Assembly (NCBI RefSeq): GCF_900143095.1
Contig: NZ_FRDA01000008.1
Coordinates: forward strand, 124,001 to 188,000
From: Pseudomonas asturiensis
Lineage (GTDB): Bacteria; Pseudomonadota; Gammaproteobacteria; Pseudomonadales; Pseudomonadaceae
DNA: 64,000 nt
Direction of reading: 5' to 3'
This document shows positions 1 to 13,143 of the stretch, piece after piece. A program made the position numbers and the translations under genes. The notes under the pieces were generated by a model. It was given only the letters and a program-made list of their open reading frames with translations, was not told the origin of the DNA and searched no databases. Within the stretch, counting starts at the first letter, position 1. Every line of letters starts with the position of its first letter.

Positions 1-554
1 GCGGTAAACGCCGACGGCGCAGTGATCAGCTCGGCACCGGCTTCACGCAGCGCGGTGTACAGCTCCGGGAAACGCAGGTCATAACACACACTGAGCCCGA
101 GTCTTCCAACCGGTGTGTCGACCACAACGACGTTGTTTCCATGAGCATAGTCATCCGACTCCCGGTAGCGACCTCGACTGTCGGCAACGTCCACGTCGAA
201 CAGGTGCAGCTTGTCGTAGCGCGCCACCTGCTCGCCGTGCTCATCGATCAGCAACGAGCAAGCCGTGACCTTGCGCTCGGGCTGGCCATCGGGCGGGAGG
301 GGAATGGTTCCGGCAACTACCCATAACCTGAGGTCACGGGCGGCCTGTTTCAACCACGGCAGGATCAATCCCTGACCGGAGGCTTCGGCACGACCAATGT
401 CGGCCGCGTCGCGGCGGCCCATGGCGGCAAAGTTCTCGGGCAGCACAGCAAGCCGGGCACCGCCTTCGGCGGCCTGTTCCAGCAAGGCGCGTGCGCGAGC
501 CAGGTTGCCCGCAACATCGCTCTGACTGACCATCTGAATCACGGCAAAAGACAT
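1..554 (-). CDS. Carbon-nitrogen hydrolase (nitrilase family), truncated by the window edge
   Basis: The first 184 codons are present and the 3' end lies beyond position 1. Nitrilase-superfamily enzymes cleave amide or nitrile C-N bonds with a Glu-Lys-Cys triad. All three regions are visible: the Glu in PENFAAMG near residue 40, the Lys in YDKLHLFDVD near residue 115, and the Cys in SVCYDLRFPELY near residue 155. The protein resembles the Nit1/YbeM branch, whose known activity is hydrolysis of deaminated glutathione; I infer that substrate only by family. It is the distal gene of the run mreBCD-maf-rng-yhdP, 48 bases after yhdP, and in pseudomonads tldD normally follows. Confidence 0.9.
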   Translation of the reverse strand, partial: MSFAVIQMVSQSDVAGNLARARALLEQAAEGGARLAVLPENFAAMGRRDAADIGRAEASGQGLILPWLKQAARDLRLWVVAGTIPLPPDGQPERKVTACSLLIDEHGEQVARYDKLHLFDVDVADSRGRYRESDDYAHGNNVVVVDTPVGRLGLSVCYDLRFPELYTALREAGAELITAPSAFT

Positions 555-602
555 GGCGACCCTTTTTTGAATGGCATGGCCACCACTGTACTCCATGCCG
601 CG

Positions 603-3600
603 CTATTGAGGCTTTTCAAAAGGCTTGTCGAAGGTGATCTTCGGTTCTTTCCACGGTCCTTCGACCTTGTACTGCACGCTGGCAAAGCGCGCGACCTTGT
701 CGCCCAACAGCTTGTCCACCAGGAACAATGCGCCGCCAATGGCTGGCGCGCCAACGATCAGCGCAGCGATAGGCAGGTTGTTGGTGACCGGCAGCGTGAC
801 CAGCAGCTTGGCATCGACGCGGTCCTTGACCATGTCCAGCGTGCCGTTCAGCTCCAGGTTACTGGACGGCCCTGTCAGCGTGATGGGGTTACGGGTGACG
901 TAAACCCCGTCGCTGGCCACCAGCAGGCCTTTGACCCGATCGTAGCTGAGGCCCTTGCCGAGCAGGTCAGAGAAATCCAGACGCAGGCGGCGGCCAATGG
1001 AGTTGAAGTTCAGCAACCCGAACACACGCAGGGCCTGGGCACCGCCCTCGACCTCCACAAACTGTCCGCTGCGCAGCGTAGCGTCCAGGCTGCCGGTGTA
1101 ACGTTTGAGCCCGACCCAGGCCGGGGAGCCGGGCCAGCGGCCGTCAAAATTCAGGTCGAAGCTTTCGCTGGTGACTGTGGGTGCAAAGCCCCAGGCCTTA
1201 AGGACATCGGCCAGATTCTTGCCGCCCAGATGCCCTTTGAACCAGCTGCTGCTGGATCCGGGGGTCCCCTCCCACACACCTTCGCCTTCCAGCAGAATGC
1301 CCTTGAGGCCAAGGCTCAGGTCGGTCATGCGCATACCCGCAACGCTTGGACGAATCTTCAGTGCCCAGGCGCCCAGTAGCTGATCGCCCTGAAACAGCTG
1401 GGATATCTTGACGTCCAGCGCTGGAATCTTGCGAGGATCGATATCAGCCAACGGGTCTGGCGCGTTCTCGACCACCGCTGCGTTGGGGTCGGCCGCAGGC
1501 AGGCGCACGTACAGCATGTTGATGCCGATCGGCGCGGACTTGGCATCGGGCAACGTAGCAGTGCCCTTGGCCAGCGCGCTGTCCAGCGACAGTGACCAGG
1601 CGGCAGCGGCGCGCTGCAGTTGCACACGGACGTCGTCCAGCGTGGTGCCCATCGCCGTCAGCTTGCCGATCTGCAGGTCGACGCTGTTAACCAGCTGTTT
1701 GGCGCTGCCGCCCGGGTCGCTGCCCGAGTAGCGGTCTGCGATAGCCTGCCAGGGCGCAACGTCCAGCTCCGTCAGGCTGCCACGGATTCGCAGTCCCTTG
1801 GCGTCGGGCACGATAGCGCCGCCCTTGCCCAGAAACAGTTCGCCGCGTCCGTCAGCGATCTTCCCCGCAGGCGCTGCATAGGCCAGGTTGGCCAGGTCGC
1901 CATACGCGGCTCCAAAACGTCTTTCAGCGCCTTTCAGCGTCATGCGGAATTCGCTGGCGCGCTCCTGCTCCGCGGTCTTGCCAAACGGCGCAGGCAGATC
2001 AATCGCCACGCCAGTCAGGGGCGAGGTGATCAGCAGAGGACTGTCTTTTTCGTCCAGCGTGAGTTGCAGCTGAAACGGCATGTCGCCCGACACCGGCAGC
2101 GGCTGCTTGACGTCAAGCCATTCGGTCAGACGCTTGAGGGTGATCTGCCCATTGGCCACGATGCGCGTCACATTGGCGTCCGGCTTGCCCTCGGCGGTAA
2201 TCTCTGCCGTGATCGGACGGTCAAACGCCTGGGCACGAATGCCTTTGCCGCTGAGCCCGCTGGTGCTGTCGAAGCGGAAATCGCCTTTGAGTTGTGTGAG
2301 GTCCAAAACAGGATCGGCCAGTTTCAGGCGTGCATTCTGGGTGCTGAAATCCACCGCGATCTTCGGTTCGGTGCCTTTGGCCAGGGGAATATCCAGCTTG
2401 AGCTTGCCGCTGAGTGGCCCGTCAGCCTGCCATCCGGCGAACGTGCTGCCGGTGCCGATAGGCGCTTCCTGCAGAATCTTCATGCCATCGGCCAGCGTGC
2501 CGGAGAAGTTGCCGTCCACCAGCAAGTGACTGTCTTGCCCTGACGGCACGTGAGGAATATTGACGACGACGTTGCTGACCTGCGTATTGAGCAGTTGCCC
2601 TTTGCTGGCCTTGACCCGCACACCGCTGTTTTCAACGTAGACCTTGCCATCCACACCGGTCAGCGAAGGCCAGCCCGGCTGGAACGCGAGGGTCGCGTTG
2701 TTTACGTCGAAAAACAGACTGATGACCCGCGCGGTGTCGGGGGAGTTCTTGTTCAGCGATCCCTGATACTGGAAAAAGCCCTGCTTGACCGCGCCGCTGA
2801 CAACGGCCGTGCGCAGCCAATGATCCAGATCGGGACTCAGGACAGCTGGCAGGTACTTGCCGGTGTAGCGCCCATCGCCATCGACCATGCCGACGCGCAG
2901 GTCCATGTAGTCTTCCTGATCGTGCTTGAGGTGAATGCGAATCAGGAAGTCGGCAGCGATCTTGCCTTCATCGCCCAGTACCTTGATGTAAGGCGCAATC
3001 AAGGTGAAGGCCTGATCGTCCAGTGTCCAGGTCAGACGCGCATTGGCCTTCTGATAGCGCCAGGGCTTGGCGAAAATCGGGTCCAGATGCAGCATGAAAT
3101 CGTTGGTATCCAGACGCAATTCGCCCTGCCCCAGATCGCCGCTGATGGCCCCGCTGACGTTCGCCGCAGCCGGAGCGCCGTGGTAGGCGTTGAAGCCGAC
3201 CTTGTCCAGATTGGCAGCAAAGCCCAGGCGCTTGTCGCCGGTCTCCTGCGGGCGATAGTCGAGCAATACGTTACGCAGCCCGCCCGTCACCTTGAGCCCG
3301 TCCACCACTGCCATGACCGGGTCGGGCAGCGGTGCCAGCGAGTCGATCAGGGGCGTGAGAGGCGTCAGCTCAAGACGGTCGGCCTGCACGTGCCACAGCT
3401 CGGTGCTATCGGCGGTCGCGGCGGTCTGCTTCAATTGCAGACGACTTTCCCAGCGGGTGCTGCCCAGGCTCATGGCCAGCGAATCAAGCTTCACATCGAA
3501 GCCCTTTTCCGTGCGTTCGAACCAGGCGTTCAGCGCCAGATTTTCAATGGTCGCTGGCTTGCGCTTGGCATACACACCCTTGAACATCGGGGCATGAAGG

Positions 3601-4442
3601 CGGGCGACCGCGCTTTTCACCGAGCCCTGACTCCAGCTCAACCAGAATTCGCCGCCGGCCTGCAGCCTGGACAGCGTCCACTCCTGCGTCATGCTTTTGG
3701 GCAGCCACTTGGCCCAGTCACTCTGCGGCAGGCTTGCGTAAACGTCGGCCTCGCCTTCTTTCCAGCGACTGGCCTCAATGCGCGACTGCACGTTTACGGC
3801 CAGCGGCTGGCCATCTGGCAGGGTCAGACGGGCGTCGAGGCGCTGGTGATAGCTGCCTGTCGCCAGGCTCAGGTTGACGTAGGTAAGGGTCAACGGGGAT
3901 TCATCGAAGGGTTGCAGGGTCACCTGGCTGTTGAGCAGTGACAGCTGTGACACCATTTGCATCTGCGTCAGCACGTGCTCCGGATTGAAGGCACTGTCCT
4001 GGCTGACAGGCAAACCCTGCGCCGCCCAGTGTCCGTCCTGATCCTGCTTGAGCACCACCTTGAGGCCATCGACCTCCAGATGCGCGAGCCGCACATCCCG
4101 GGCCAGCAGACTCTCCCACATGTCGGGCACGACCCTGACGCTGTCCAGACGCAACGCGCTGCTGCCCTCACCCATCATCACATCATGGGCAAGCACAACG
4201 GGCGTGAAGCCGCTCCAGCTGCCTTCGAGACTGCCGATGCTCAGTGGCATCTTCAACGCCGCGCTGGCTTTGGTCTCCACATCGACGCGGTACTCGGCCA
4301 CCATCGGCGTGAGCTGCCGCCCGACGCTCACATAAAGCGCAGCGAATACCAGAATCAACGCGCAAAGACTCAGGCCCCAACGGGTCATCGCCGCCACGAA
4401 ACGCGGAAGACGTTGCATCAGCACGCCCTCCACGACAGGCAT
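603..4442 (-). CDS. yhdP: YhdP family AsmA-like protein (DUF3971, TIGR02099)
   Basis: This 1279-residue protein has an N-terminal membrane anchor (residues about 18-40) and a very long, beta-rich periplasmic body ending in the AsmA_2-like C-terminal region. YhdP, TamB and YdbH are AsmA-like bridge proteins thought to move phospholipids from the inner to the outer membrane; the length fits YhdP (about 1250-1300). It lies 153 bases downstream of rng on the same strand. The start at 4442 places the hydrophobic anchor close to the N-terminus; a second Met eight residues on (MQRLPRFV) is a possible alternative. The specific substrate is not shown by the sequence. Confidence 0.92.
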   Translation of the reverse strand: MPVVEGVLMQRLPRFVAAMTRWGLSLCALILVFAALYVSVGRQLTPMVAEYRVDVETKASAALKMPLSIGSLEGSWSGFTPVVLAHDVMMGEGSSALRLDSVRVVPDMWESLLARDVRLAHLEVDGLKVVLKQDQDGHWAAQGLPVSQDSAFNPEHVLTQMQMVSQLSLLNSQVTLQPFDESPLTLTYVNLSLATGSYHQRLDARLTLPDGQPLAVNVQSRIEASRWKEGEADVYASLPQSDWAKWLPKSMTQEWTLSRLQAGGEFWLSWSQGSVKSAVARLHAPMFKGVYAKRKPATIENLALNAWFERTEKGFDVKLDSLAMSLGSTRWESRLQLKQTAATADSTELWHVQADRLELTPLTPLIDSLAPLPDPVMAVVDGLKVTGGLRNVLLDYRPQETGDKRLGFAANLDKVGFNAYHGAPAAANVSGAISGDLGQGELRLDTNDFMLHLDPIFAKPWRYQKANARLTWTLDDQAFTLIAPYIKVLGDEGKIAADFLIRIHLKHDQEDYMDLRVGMVDGDGRYTGKYLPAVLSPDLDHWLRTAVVSGAVKQGFFQYQGSLNKNSPDTARVISLFFDVNNATLAFQPGWPSLTGVDGKVYVENSGVRVKASKGQLLNTQVSNVVVNIPHVPSGQDSHLLVDGNFSGTLADGMKILQEAPIGTGSTFAGWQADGPLSGKLKLDIPLAKGTEPKIAVDFSTQNARLKLADPVLDLTQLKGDFRFDSTSGLSGKGIRAQAFDRPITAEITAEGKPDANVTRIVANGQITLKRLTEWLDVKQPLPVSGDMPFQLQLTLDEKDSPLLITSPLTGVAIDLPAPFGKTAEQERASEFRMTLKGAERRFGAAYGDLANLAYAAPAGKIADGRGELFLGKGGAIVPDAKGLRIRGSLTELDVAPWQAIADRYSGSDPGGSAKQLVNSVDLQIGKLTAMGTTLDDVRVQLQRAAAAWSLSLDSALAKGTATLPDAKSAPIGINMLYVRLPAADPNAAVVENAPDPLADIDPRKIPALDVKISQLFQGDQLLGAWALKIRPSVAGMRMTDLSLGLKGILLEGEGVWEGTPGSSSSWFKGHLGGKNLADVLKAWGFAPTVTSESFDLNFDGRWPGSPAWVGLKRYTGSLDATLRSGQFVEVEGGAQALRVFGLLNFNSIGRRLRLDFSDLLGKGLSYDRVKGLLVASDGVYVTRNPITLTGPSSNLELNGTLDMVKDRVDAKLLVTLPVTNNLPIAALIVGAPAIGGALFLVDKLLGDKVARFASVQYKVEGPWKEPKITFDKPFEKPQ

Positions 4443-4595
4443 CGTCGTTCGGGGCGCTCGACATGAACATGATTCACGCAGGCTGGTCCGGTCAGGTACA
4501 GGTTTTGCTCATTCGCCACGCATCATTCTCGATATAAGGGTAGACCGGCAGAACCCCGTCGGGCGCTTGTTGCAAACAATGGAACGGTGACAATC

Positions 4596-6053
4596 TCAGA
4601 GCAGTACGACGTCGTATTGTTCCTGCGAGTACATGGTTTCTACCTGAAAACGAATGGTGCGACCGATAAAGCTCTCAAGCTCAGCCACATTGCCCGATTC
4701 TTCGTCGAGCAGGCGGTCAACGACACGCTGGTTGGCCAACACACGATAACCCACTGCCTGATAGGCCCTGGCCTCACGCAGAATCTCACGGAAGATTTCG
4801 TAACAGATGGTTTCCGGAGTCTTCAACTTGCCGCGTCCCTGACAGCAATGACAAGGCTCGCACAGCACTTGTTCCAGACTTTCACGGGTACGCTTGCGGG
4901 TCATCTGCACCAGACCCAGCTCGGTGATGCCGATGATGTTGGTCTTGGCGTGATCACGCTCCAGCTGTTTTTCCAGCGTGCGCAACACCTGACGCTGATG
5001 CTCGCCATCTTCCATGTCGATGAAGTCGATGATGATGATGCCGCCCAGGTTGCGCAGGCGCAGCTGACGGGCGATGGCGGTGGCCGCTTCAAGGTTGGTC
5101 TTGAAGATGGTTTCTTCCAGATTGCGATGCCCGACGAACGCCCCGGTGTTCACGTCGATGGTGCTCATGGCCTCGGCAGGATCGACCACCAGGTAACCGC
5201 CCGACTTGAGCGGCACCTTGCGCTCCAGAGCTTTCTGGATCTCGTCCTCGACGCCGTACAGGTCGAAAATCGGCCGCTCGCCCGGGTAATGCTCAAGACG
5301 ATCGGCGATCTCCGGCATCAGTTCAGCAACGAACTGGGTGGTTTTCTGGAAGGTCTCGCGTGAGTCGATGCGGATCTTCTCGATGCGCGGGCTGACCAGA
5401 TCGCGCAACGTGCGCAAGGCCAGCCCCAGGTCTTCATAGATGACCGTGGGCGGGCTGACGGTCTTGATCTGCTCGCCAATCTGATCCCACAGCCTGCGCA
5501 GATAGCGGATGTCCATAAGGATTTCGTCAGCGCCCGCACCTTCGGCGGCGGTACGCAGGATGAAGCCACCCGCCTCCTTGATCCCTTCCAGCGCGACACA
5601 ATCGCTGACGACTTTCTTGAGACGCTCACGCTCGGCCTCGTCCTCGATCTTCAGCGAGATACCGACATGCGCGGTGCGCGGCATGTAGACCAGATAGCGG
5701 GACGGGATCGACAACTGCGTAGTGAGCCGCGCACCCTTGCTGCCGATCGGGTCCTTGGTGACCTGCACAACCAGGCTCTGGCCATCATGAACAAGCGAGG
5801 CGATGCTTTCGACAGCAGGGCCTTCGCGCATGGAGATTTCCGACGCATGAATGAAGGCGGCGCGGTCCAGGCCAATGTCGATGAACGCGGCCTGCATGCC
5901 GGGCAACACACGCACAACCTTGCCCTTGTAGATATTGCCCACGATGCCTCGACGCTGGGTCCGCTCGACGTGGACCTCCTGCAGCACACCGTTTTCCACT
6001 AGCGCCACCCGCGATTCCATCGGGGTGATGTTGATCAGAATCTCTTCACTCAT
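4596..6053 (-). CDS. rng: Ribonuclease G
   Basis: RNase G is an endonuclease that matures the 5' end of 16S rRNA and degrades some mRNAs. The 485-residue protein has an N-terminal S1 RNA-binding domain (about residues 35-125), the RNase E/G catalytic core with the metal-binding segments TIDVNTGAF and IIIDFIDM, and the Zn-link motif CEPCHCC. Its length matches RNase G rather than RNase E because it lacks the long C-terminal degradosome scaffold. Its ATG overlaps the maf stop by four bases (ATGA), which implies translational coupling within the mreBCD-maf-rng operon. Confidence 0.97.
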   Translation of the reverse strand: MSEEILINITPMESRVALVENGVLQEVHVERTQRRGIVGNIYKGKVVRVLPGMQAAFIDIGLDRAAFIHASEISMREGPAVESIASLVHDGQSLVVQVTKDPIGSKGARLTTQLSIPSRYLVYMPRTAHVGISLKIEDEAERERLKKVVSDCVALEGIKEAGGFILRTAAEGAGADEILMDIRYLRRLWDQIGEQIKTVSPPTVIYEDLGLALRTLRDLVSPRIEKIRIDSRETFQKTTQFVAELMPEIADRLEHYPGERPIFDLYGVEDEIQKALERKVPLKSGGYLVVDPAEAMSTIDVNTGAFVGHRNLEETIFKTNLEAATAIARQLRLRNLGGIIIIDFIDMEDGEHQRQVLRTLEKQLERDHAKTNIIGITELGLVQMTRKRTRESLEQVLCEPCHCCQGRGKLKTPETICYEIFREILREARAYQAVGYRVLANQRVVDRLLDEESGNVAELESFIGRTIRFQVETMYSQEQYDVVLL

Positions 6054-6652
6054 GGCTTGTTACCTTCCAGGTATTGCCAACAGGGTATGCCGAAACGACC
6101 CAGCAGTTCCGCGGTTTCGCACAGAGGCAGGCCAACTACCCCAGAGTAGCTGCCTTGCAGGCTTTCGACGAAGATGGCCGCCAGGCCTTGAATGGCATAG
6201 CCGCCGGCCTTGTCCTGCGGCTCGCCGCTGGCCCAATAGGCGCTGGCTTCGTGGGGCTGAATCGGGCGAAAGCGCACGCGACTGGTGACGACACGGGTTT
6301 CGCTGCGCTGATGGTCGATCAGTGCAATGGCGGTCAGGACTTCATGTTCAGTTCCCGATAGCGCGGCGAGCATGCCCAGGGCATCGGCTTCATCCACAGG
6401 CTTGCCGAGAATACGGCCGCCTTGCACCACTGCGGTATCGGCGCCCATCACGCACGCCTGCCGATCGCCCGCCAGCAGCGCCAGACCGGCCCGCGCCTTG
6501 CCCAGCGCCAGACGCTCGACGTACGCAGACGGTGTTTCCGAATCGAAAGGGGTTTCGTCGATCTGCGCAGTCAGCACAGTGAAAGGCACACCGATCTGGG
6601 TGAGCAGTTCGCGACGGCGCGGTGAGCCGGAAGCCAGATAGAGCGAGGGCAT
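6050..6652 (-). CDS. maf: Maf family nucleotide pyrophosphatase (YhdE type)
   Basis: Maf proteins hydrolyse non-canonical or pyrimidine nucleoside triphosphates (dTTP/UTP in the YhdE branch) to monophosphates. The 200-residue sequence opens with [12 protein letters not shown], the diagnostic N-terminal loop, and carries GADTAV near residue 69 with the catalytic Asp, then [10 protein letters not shown] near residue 147. Neighbours mreD (66 bases upstream) and rng (4-base overlap downstream) give the usual proteobacterial order. dTTP/UTP specificity is inferred from that context and subfamily. Confidence 0.95.
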   Translation of the reverse strand: MPSLYLASGSPRRRELLTQIGVPFTVLTAQIDETPFDSETPSAYVERLALGKARAGLALLAGDRQACVMGADTAVVQGGRILGKPVDEADALGMLAALSGTEHEVLTAIALIDHQRSETRVVTSRVRFRPIQPHEASAYWASGEPQDKAGGYAIQGLAAIFVESLQGSYSGVVGLPLCETAELLGRFGIPCWQYLEGNKP

Positions 6653-6717
6653 GAAGAACTCTCCGTGTCGGTGGCAATCAACACAGCGCCAGACAGGCCA
6701 CTGTGTTCACGTTGCGC

Positions 6718-7209
6718 TTAATTGATCTTCAAACGCTTGCGCAATCCACGTAGGCCATAGCTGACCCACGGCCACAGCAAGGCGCTGACCAACGCGGGCA
6801 AGACAAGCGCCAGGGTTGGCTGGCGGTTACCGGTCAGAGCGCTGAGCCACAGCTGGGCGAGCTGCGCCAGACCGAACACCACCAGCAGAACGAGACACTG
6901 TTGCCACATCGGAAACATGCGCAGGCGCTGCTGCAACGACATGACCAGAAACGTGATCAGGCTGAGGATGAGTGCGTTCTGCCCCAGCAACGTGCCATAC
7001 AGCACGTCCTCCGCAAGGCCCAGCAACCAGGCAGTGGTCATGCCGTACTTGTGCGGCAGGGCCAGCACCCAGAAGGTCAGCAGCAAGGCCAGCCACAGAG
7101 GCCGGAAAATCTCCATGAACTGCGGCAGCGGCGAAATACTCAGCAAAAGACCAATCGCGAAGGTAAGCCAGACGACCCAGCCATTGCGTCCGGAAACATG
7201 ACTAACCAT
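6718..7209 (-). CDS. mreD: Rod shape-determining protein MreD
   Basis: MreD is a small inner-membrane component of the elongasome. The start at 7209 (MVSHVSGRNGW) gives 163 residues, the normal length; a longer in-frame reading to 7485 would run through mreC and is rejected. Five or six hydrophobic segments are visible, as expected for MreD. The start codon overlaps the end of mreC by 8 bases, so the two are translationally coupled. Confidence 0.93.
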   Translation of the reverse strand: MVSHVSGRNGWVVWLTFAIGLLLSISPLPQFMEIFRPLWLALLLTFWVLALPHKYGMTTAWLLGLAEDVLYGTLLGQNALILSLITFLVMSLQQRLRMFPMWQQCLVLLVVFGLAQLAQLWLSALTGNRQPTLALVLPALVSALLWPWVSYGLRGLRKRLKIN

Positions 7210-8290
7210 CGATACGCTCCCGAGAGCTGGAAGGTGAAGAAGCCGGGGGCTGGGACGTAGCAGGCCGCGAGGCCGGCCTTGACGCGGGCGTTGACGGTGC
7301 AGCAGCCGGCGCCTGGCTTGCGCCCTGCCCCGTCGCACGGTGTGGGGTGGTGCTGGTCGGGAACACGGGGACGACCGGCTGCGACCACATCGGGAACGCA
7401 GGCGCTGGCGGCGGCAGGGTCGGCACCGTAGCGGGCTCAAGGCCCTTGTCGATGGATTCCTGCGCCAGGGCGGCATCGGCGGCACGCTCTTCAGGCGAAC
7501 GGCCGTCGGAGAACACCAGCAGCAGGTAGCGGCTACGGTTCAGGGCGGCAGTCGGCACGGCGCGCACGATGGCGAACGGCTGGCCGGAGTCATGGATGAC
7601 TTCTTTCACGGTCGCCACGGGATAACCCGCAGGGAAGCGTTGCCCCAGACCAGAGCTGACCAGCAGGTCGCCCTCCTTGATGTCCGCCGTGTCGGCAACG
7701 TGACGCAACTCAAGGCGCTCGGGGTTCCCGGTGCCGCTGGCAATGGCGCGCAGGCCGTTGCGGTTGACCTGTACCGGAATGCTGTGGGTCGTGTCGGTCA
7801 GCAGCAGTACACGGGAGGTATAAGGCATGAGTTCGACCACCTGCCCCATCAGACCCCGGGCGTCGAGCACCGGCTGACCGAGCACCACGCCGTCACGCTC
7901 ACCCTTGTTGATGATGATGCGATGGGTGAAGGGATTGGGGTCCATGCCGATCAGTTCGGCAACTTCGACTTTCTCGTTGACCAGCGCCGAGGAGTTCAAC
8001 AACTCGCGCAGGCGCACGTTCTGCTCGGTCAGTGCCGCCAGCTTTTGCAGGCGACCCTGAAGCAGCAGCGCTTCGGTCTTGAGTTTTTCGTTTTCGGCGA
8101 TCAGCTCGGTACGGCTGCCAAACTGGCTCGCAACGCCCTGGAACATGCGCTGCGGCAAATCGACGATCCAGTAGGATTGCATCAAGACCAGTGACATCTG
8201 ACTGCGCACGGGCTTGAGGATCGTGAAGCGTGCGTCGACCACCATCAACGCCACGGACAACACAGCCAGCACCAGCAGACGAACGCCCAA
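7202..8290 (-). CDS. mreC: Rod shape-determining protein MreC
   Basis: MreC is a bitopic membrane protein that links MreB filaments to PBP2/RodA in the periplasm. In these 362 residues I see one N-terminal membrane segment (about 1-20), a coiled coil (about 65-110, ENEKLKTEALLLQGRLQKL) and the two-barrel core ending near residue 275. The last 80 or so residues are a Pro/Ala/Ser/Thr-rich tail (for example PASRPASRPATSQPPASSP) of low complexity that is not part of the conserved fold. mreB lies 212 bases upstream. Confidence 0.95.
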   Translation of the reverse strand: MGVRLLVLAVLSVALMVVDARFTILKPVRSQMSLVLMQSYWIVDLPQRMFQGVASQFGSRTELIAENEKLKTEALLLQGRLQKLAALTEQNVRLRELLNSSALVNEKVEVAELIGMDPNPFTHRIIINKGERDGVVLGQPVLDARGLMGQVVELMPYTSRVLLLTDTTHSIPVQVNRNGLRAIASGTGNPERLELRHVADTADIKEGDLLVSSGLGQRFPAGYPVATVKEVIHDSGQPFAIVRAVPTAALNRSRYLLLVFSDGRSPEERAADAALAQESIDKGLEPATVPTLPPPAPAFPMWSQPVVPVFPTSTTPHRATGQGASQAPAAAPSTPASRPASRPATSQPPASSPSSSRERIDG

Positions 8291-8502
8291 TGACGGGCCT
8301 TTTGCGAAAAGCGGTTTAATAGGCCGCTCCTCCGGGGCATGCGATCGACGGATCGAGCTTCAATTGGCAGTTATTCATGCGGTATGGAACCGGCCTGGAC
8401 AGATGAAAGAAATAGGCACCCTGATTCGACATCAGCCTAACGCATACAGGCAGCACAAGCGCTACCTGTAAACAAAAGGCTCATGTCAGGCACCCCGGCG
8501 AA

Positions 8503-9552
<1,050 letters not shown>

Positions 9553-9746
9553 CTAGGGAACGCGTGGGTAAAAAAGTGCGGCAAACTCTAACAACGACAG
9601 GGATTTTGGGCAAGGAGCCAATATGTTAAATTGGCGCTTTTATGACCACGACCCTCGACGTTAGCGGCTTGAGACCGCAGAAACACGATAGTGTTCCGCA
9701 TTCTGCTATAAAGCAAACCTGCTCGTATTCCACTGGAGATACCCCC

Positions 9747-10034
9747 ATGGCGCTTGAACGCTCCGACGTGGAAAAGATCGCTCATCTGGCCCGACTGGGC
9801 CTTAATGACGCCGATATCCCACGTACCACCGAAGCCCTCAACAGTATTCTAGGGCTGGTCGATCAGATGCAGGCGGTCGATACGACCGGCATCGAACCTC
9901 TCGCCCATCCGCTGGAAGCCTCTCAGCGCCTGCGCGAAGACGCCGTTACCGAGCGAAATCGTCGCGAGACTTACCAAGCCATCGCACCAGCCGTCCAGGA
10001 CGGACTTTATCTGGTTCCGAAAGTCATCGAGTAA
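9747..10034 (+). CDS. gatC: Asp/Glu-tRNA(Asn/Gln) amidotransferase subunit C
   Basis: GatC is the small subunit that tethers GatA and GatB in the enzyme converting misacylated Asp-tRNA(Asn) and Glu-tRNA(Gln) to the amide forms. The ATG at 9747 ([18 protein letters not shown]) follows CTGGAGATACCCCC, a good ribosome-binding site, and gives the standard 95 residues; in-frame codons upstream to 9642 are not family-like. gatA follows after 14 bases. Confidence 0.96.
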   Translation: MALERSDVEKIAHLARLGLNDADIPRTTEALNSILGLVDQMQAVDTTGIEPLAHPLEASQRLREDAVTERNRRETYQAIAPAVQDGLYLVPKVIE

Positions 10035-10048
10035 GGGAAAGAGCCTGC

Positions 10049-11500
<1,452 letters not shown>

Positions 11501-11510
11501 GGAGAAACAC

Positions 11511-12956
11511 ATGCAATGGGAAGTCGTCATCGGGCTGGAGATTCACACCCAGCTTTCGACCCAATCGAAGATTTTTTCCGGCAGCGCCACGACGTTCGGC
11601 TCCGAGCCTAATACCCAGGCCAGCCTCATCGATCTGGGCATGCCGGGCGTACTGCCGGTCCTGAACAAGGAAGCCGTGCGCATGGCCGTCAAATTCGGCC
11701 TGGCGGTGGATGCCGAAATCGGTCAGCACAACGTGTTTGCCCGCAAGAACTACTTCTACCCTGACCTGCCCAAGGGCTATCAGATCAGCCAGATGGAATT
11801 GCCGATTGTCGGCAAGGGCCACCTGGACATCCCGCTGGAAGACGGCACGGTCAAGCGCATCGGCATCACGCGCGCGCACCTTGAAGAAGATGCGGGCAAA
11901 AGCCTGCACGAAGACTTCCAGGGCATGACCGGCATCGATCTGAACCGCGCAGGCACGCCGCTGCTGGAGATCGTCTCCGAGCCAGACATGCGCAGCGCCA
12001 AGGAAGCCGTGGCTTACGTCAAGGCGATCCACGCCATCGTGCGTTATCTGGGCATCTGCGACGGCAACATGGCCGAAGGCTCACTGCGCTGCGACTGCAA
12101 CGTGTCGATCCGCCCCAAAGGTCAGGTCGAATTCGGTACGCGCTGCGAGATCAAGAACGTCAACTCGTTCCGCTTCATCGAGAAAGCGATCAACAGCGAG
12201 ATTCAGCGCCAGATCGACCTCATCGAAGACGGCGGCAAGGTCATCCAGCAGACCCGCCTGTACGACCCGAACACCAACGAAACCCGCGCCATGCGCAGCA
12301 AGGAGGAAGCCAACGACTACCGTTACTTCCCCGACCCTGACCTGTTGCCGGTGATCATCGAAGACTCGTTCCTGGAAGAAACCCGCGCCACGCTGCCAGA
12401 ATTGCCGCCGCAGAAACGCGAACGCTTCCAGAGCCAGTTCGGCCTGTCGACCTACGACGCCAGTGTGCTGGCCTCCAGCCGCGAGCAGGCGGATTACTTC
12501 GAGCAAGTGGTCAGCATCAGCGGCGACGCCAAGCTGGCCGCCAACTGGGTCATGGTCGAACTGGGCAGCCTGCTGAACAAGCAGGGCGTCGAGATCGAGC
12601 AGTCGCCGGTCAGCGCCGAACAACTGGGCGGCATGCTCAAGCGCATCACCGACAACACCATCTCGGGCAAGATCGCCAAGATGGTGTTTGAGGCAATGGC
12701 CAATGGCGAAGGCAATGCCGATGAAGTCATCGAAAAGCGCGGCCTGAAGCAAGTCACCGACAGCGGCGCCATCGAATCGATGCTCGACGAGGTCCTGGCT
12801 GCCAACGCCGAACAGGTCGAACAATACCGCGCCGCAGACGAAGCGAAACGCGGCAAGATGTTCGGCTTCTTCGTCGGTCAAGCCATGAAAGCCTCCAAAG
12901 GCAAGGCCAACCCGCAGCAGGTGAACGAACTGCTCAAGGCCAGGCTGGAAGGCTGA
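11511..12956 (+). CDS. gatB: Asp/Glu-tRNA amidotransferase subunit B
   Basis: GatB binds the misacylated tRNA and activates the side-chain carboxylate with ATP. The start at 11511 ([15 protein letters not shown]) follows GAGGAGAAACAC and gives 481 residues, typical of GatB; the in-frame reading from 11295 overlaps gatA and is rejected. The catalytic cradle (residues about 1-290) is followed by the helical and YqeY-like tRNA-binding tail ending in [17 protein letters not shown] inverted pair lies just downstream (12992-13079). Confidence 0.98.
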   Translation: MQWEVVIGLEIHTQLSTQSKIFSGSATTFGSEPNTQASLIDLGMPGVLPVLNKEAVRMAVKFGLAVDAEIGQHNVFARKNYFYPDLPKGYQISQMELPIVGKGHLDIPLEDGTVKRIGITRAHLEEDAGKSLHEDFQGMTGIDLNRAGTPLLEIVSEPDMRSAKEAVAYVKAIHAIVRYLGICDGNMAEGSLRCDCNVSIRPKGQVEFGTRCEIKNVNSFRFIEKAINSEIQRQIDLIEDGGKVIQQTRLYDPNTNETRAMRSKEEANDYRYFPDPDLLPVIIEDSFLEETRATLPELPPQKRERFQSQFGLSTYDASVLASSREQADYFEQVVSISGDAKLAANWVMVELGSLLNKQGVEIEQSPVSAEQLGGMLKRITDNTISGKIAKMVFEAMANGEGNADEVIEKRGLKQVTDSGAIESMLDEVLAANAEQVEQYRAADEAKRGKMFGFFVGQAMKASKGKANPQQVNELLKARLEG

Positions 12957-12991
12957 TACCTGCAAGGGATACGCAGCCGCCTCGCACTGAC

Positions 12992-13079
12992 TGTGGGAGG
13001 CGGCCTGTCGGCGATGCGTCTGTTCAGGCGACAACCAGTGACTGGCCTGACGCCTTCGCCGGCAAGCCGCCTCCCGCAA
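12992..13079. repeat. REP inverted pair (REPIN-like), copy 1
   Basis: An 88-base element in the gatB/RlpA intergenic space. Its ends are inverted copies of a REP-like unit: GTGGGAGGCGGCCTG on the left and GCCGGCAAGCCGCCTCCCGC on the right, flanking a variable centre. The same architecture and length recur at 61855-61942. Such pairs are dispersed by RAYT transposases in Pseudomonas; no RAYT gene is in this window. Confidence 0.8.
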
Positions 13080-13143
13080 ATAGCCGGGCCACATGGAATT
13101 GCGTTACAACCGCGCTCACCCACAGGCACTCAGGACCCGACCC

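Noticed and set aside
567..1379. Long reading frame opposite yhdP (270 codons) and similar plus-strand frames to 4466
   Set aside because: They are antisense shadows of yhdP caused by high GC; sequence is repetitive Gln/Ala/Arg-rich with no family features.
9642..9746. Longer gatC starting at 9642
   Set aside because: The additional 35 residues are not family-like, and ATG 9747 has a GGAG site and standard length.
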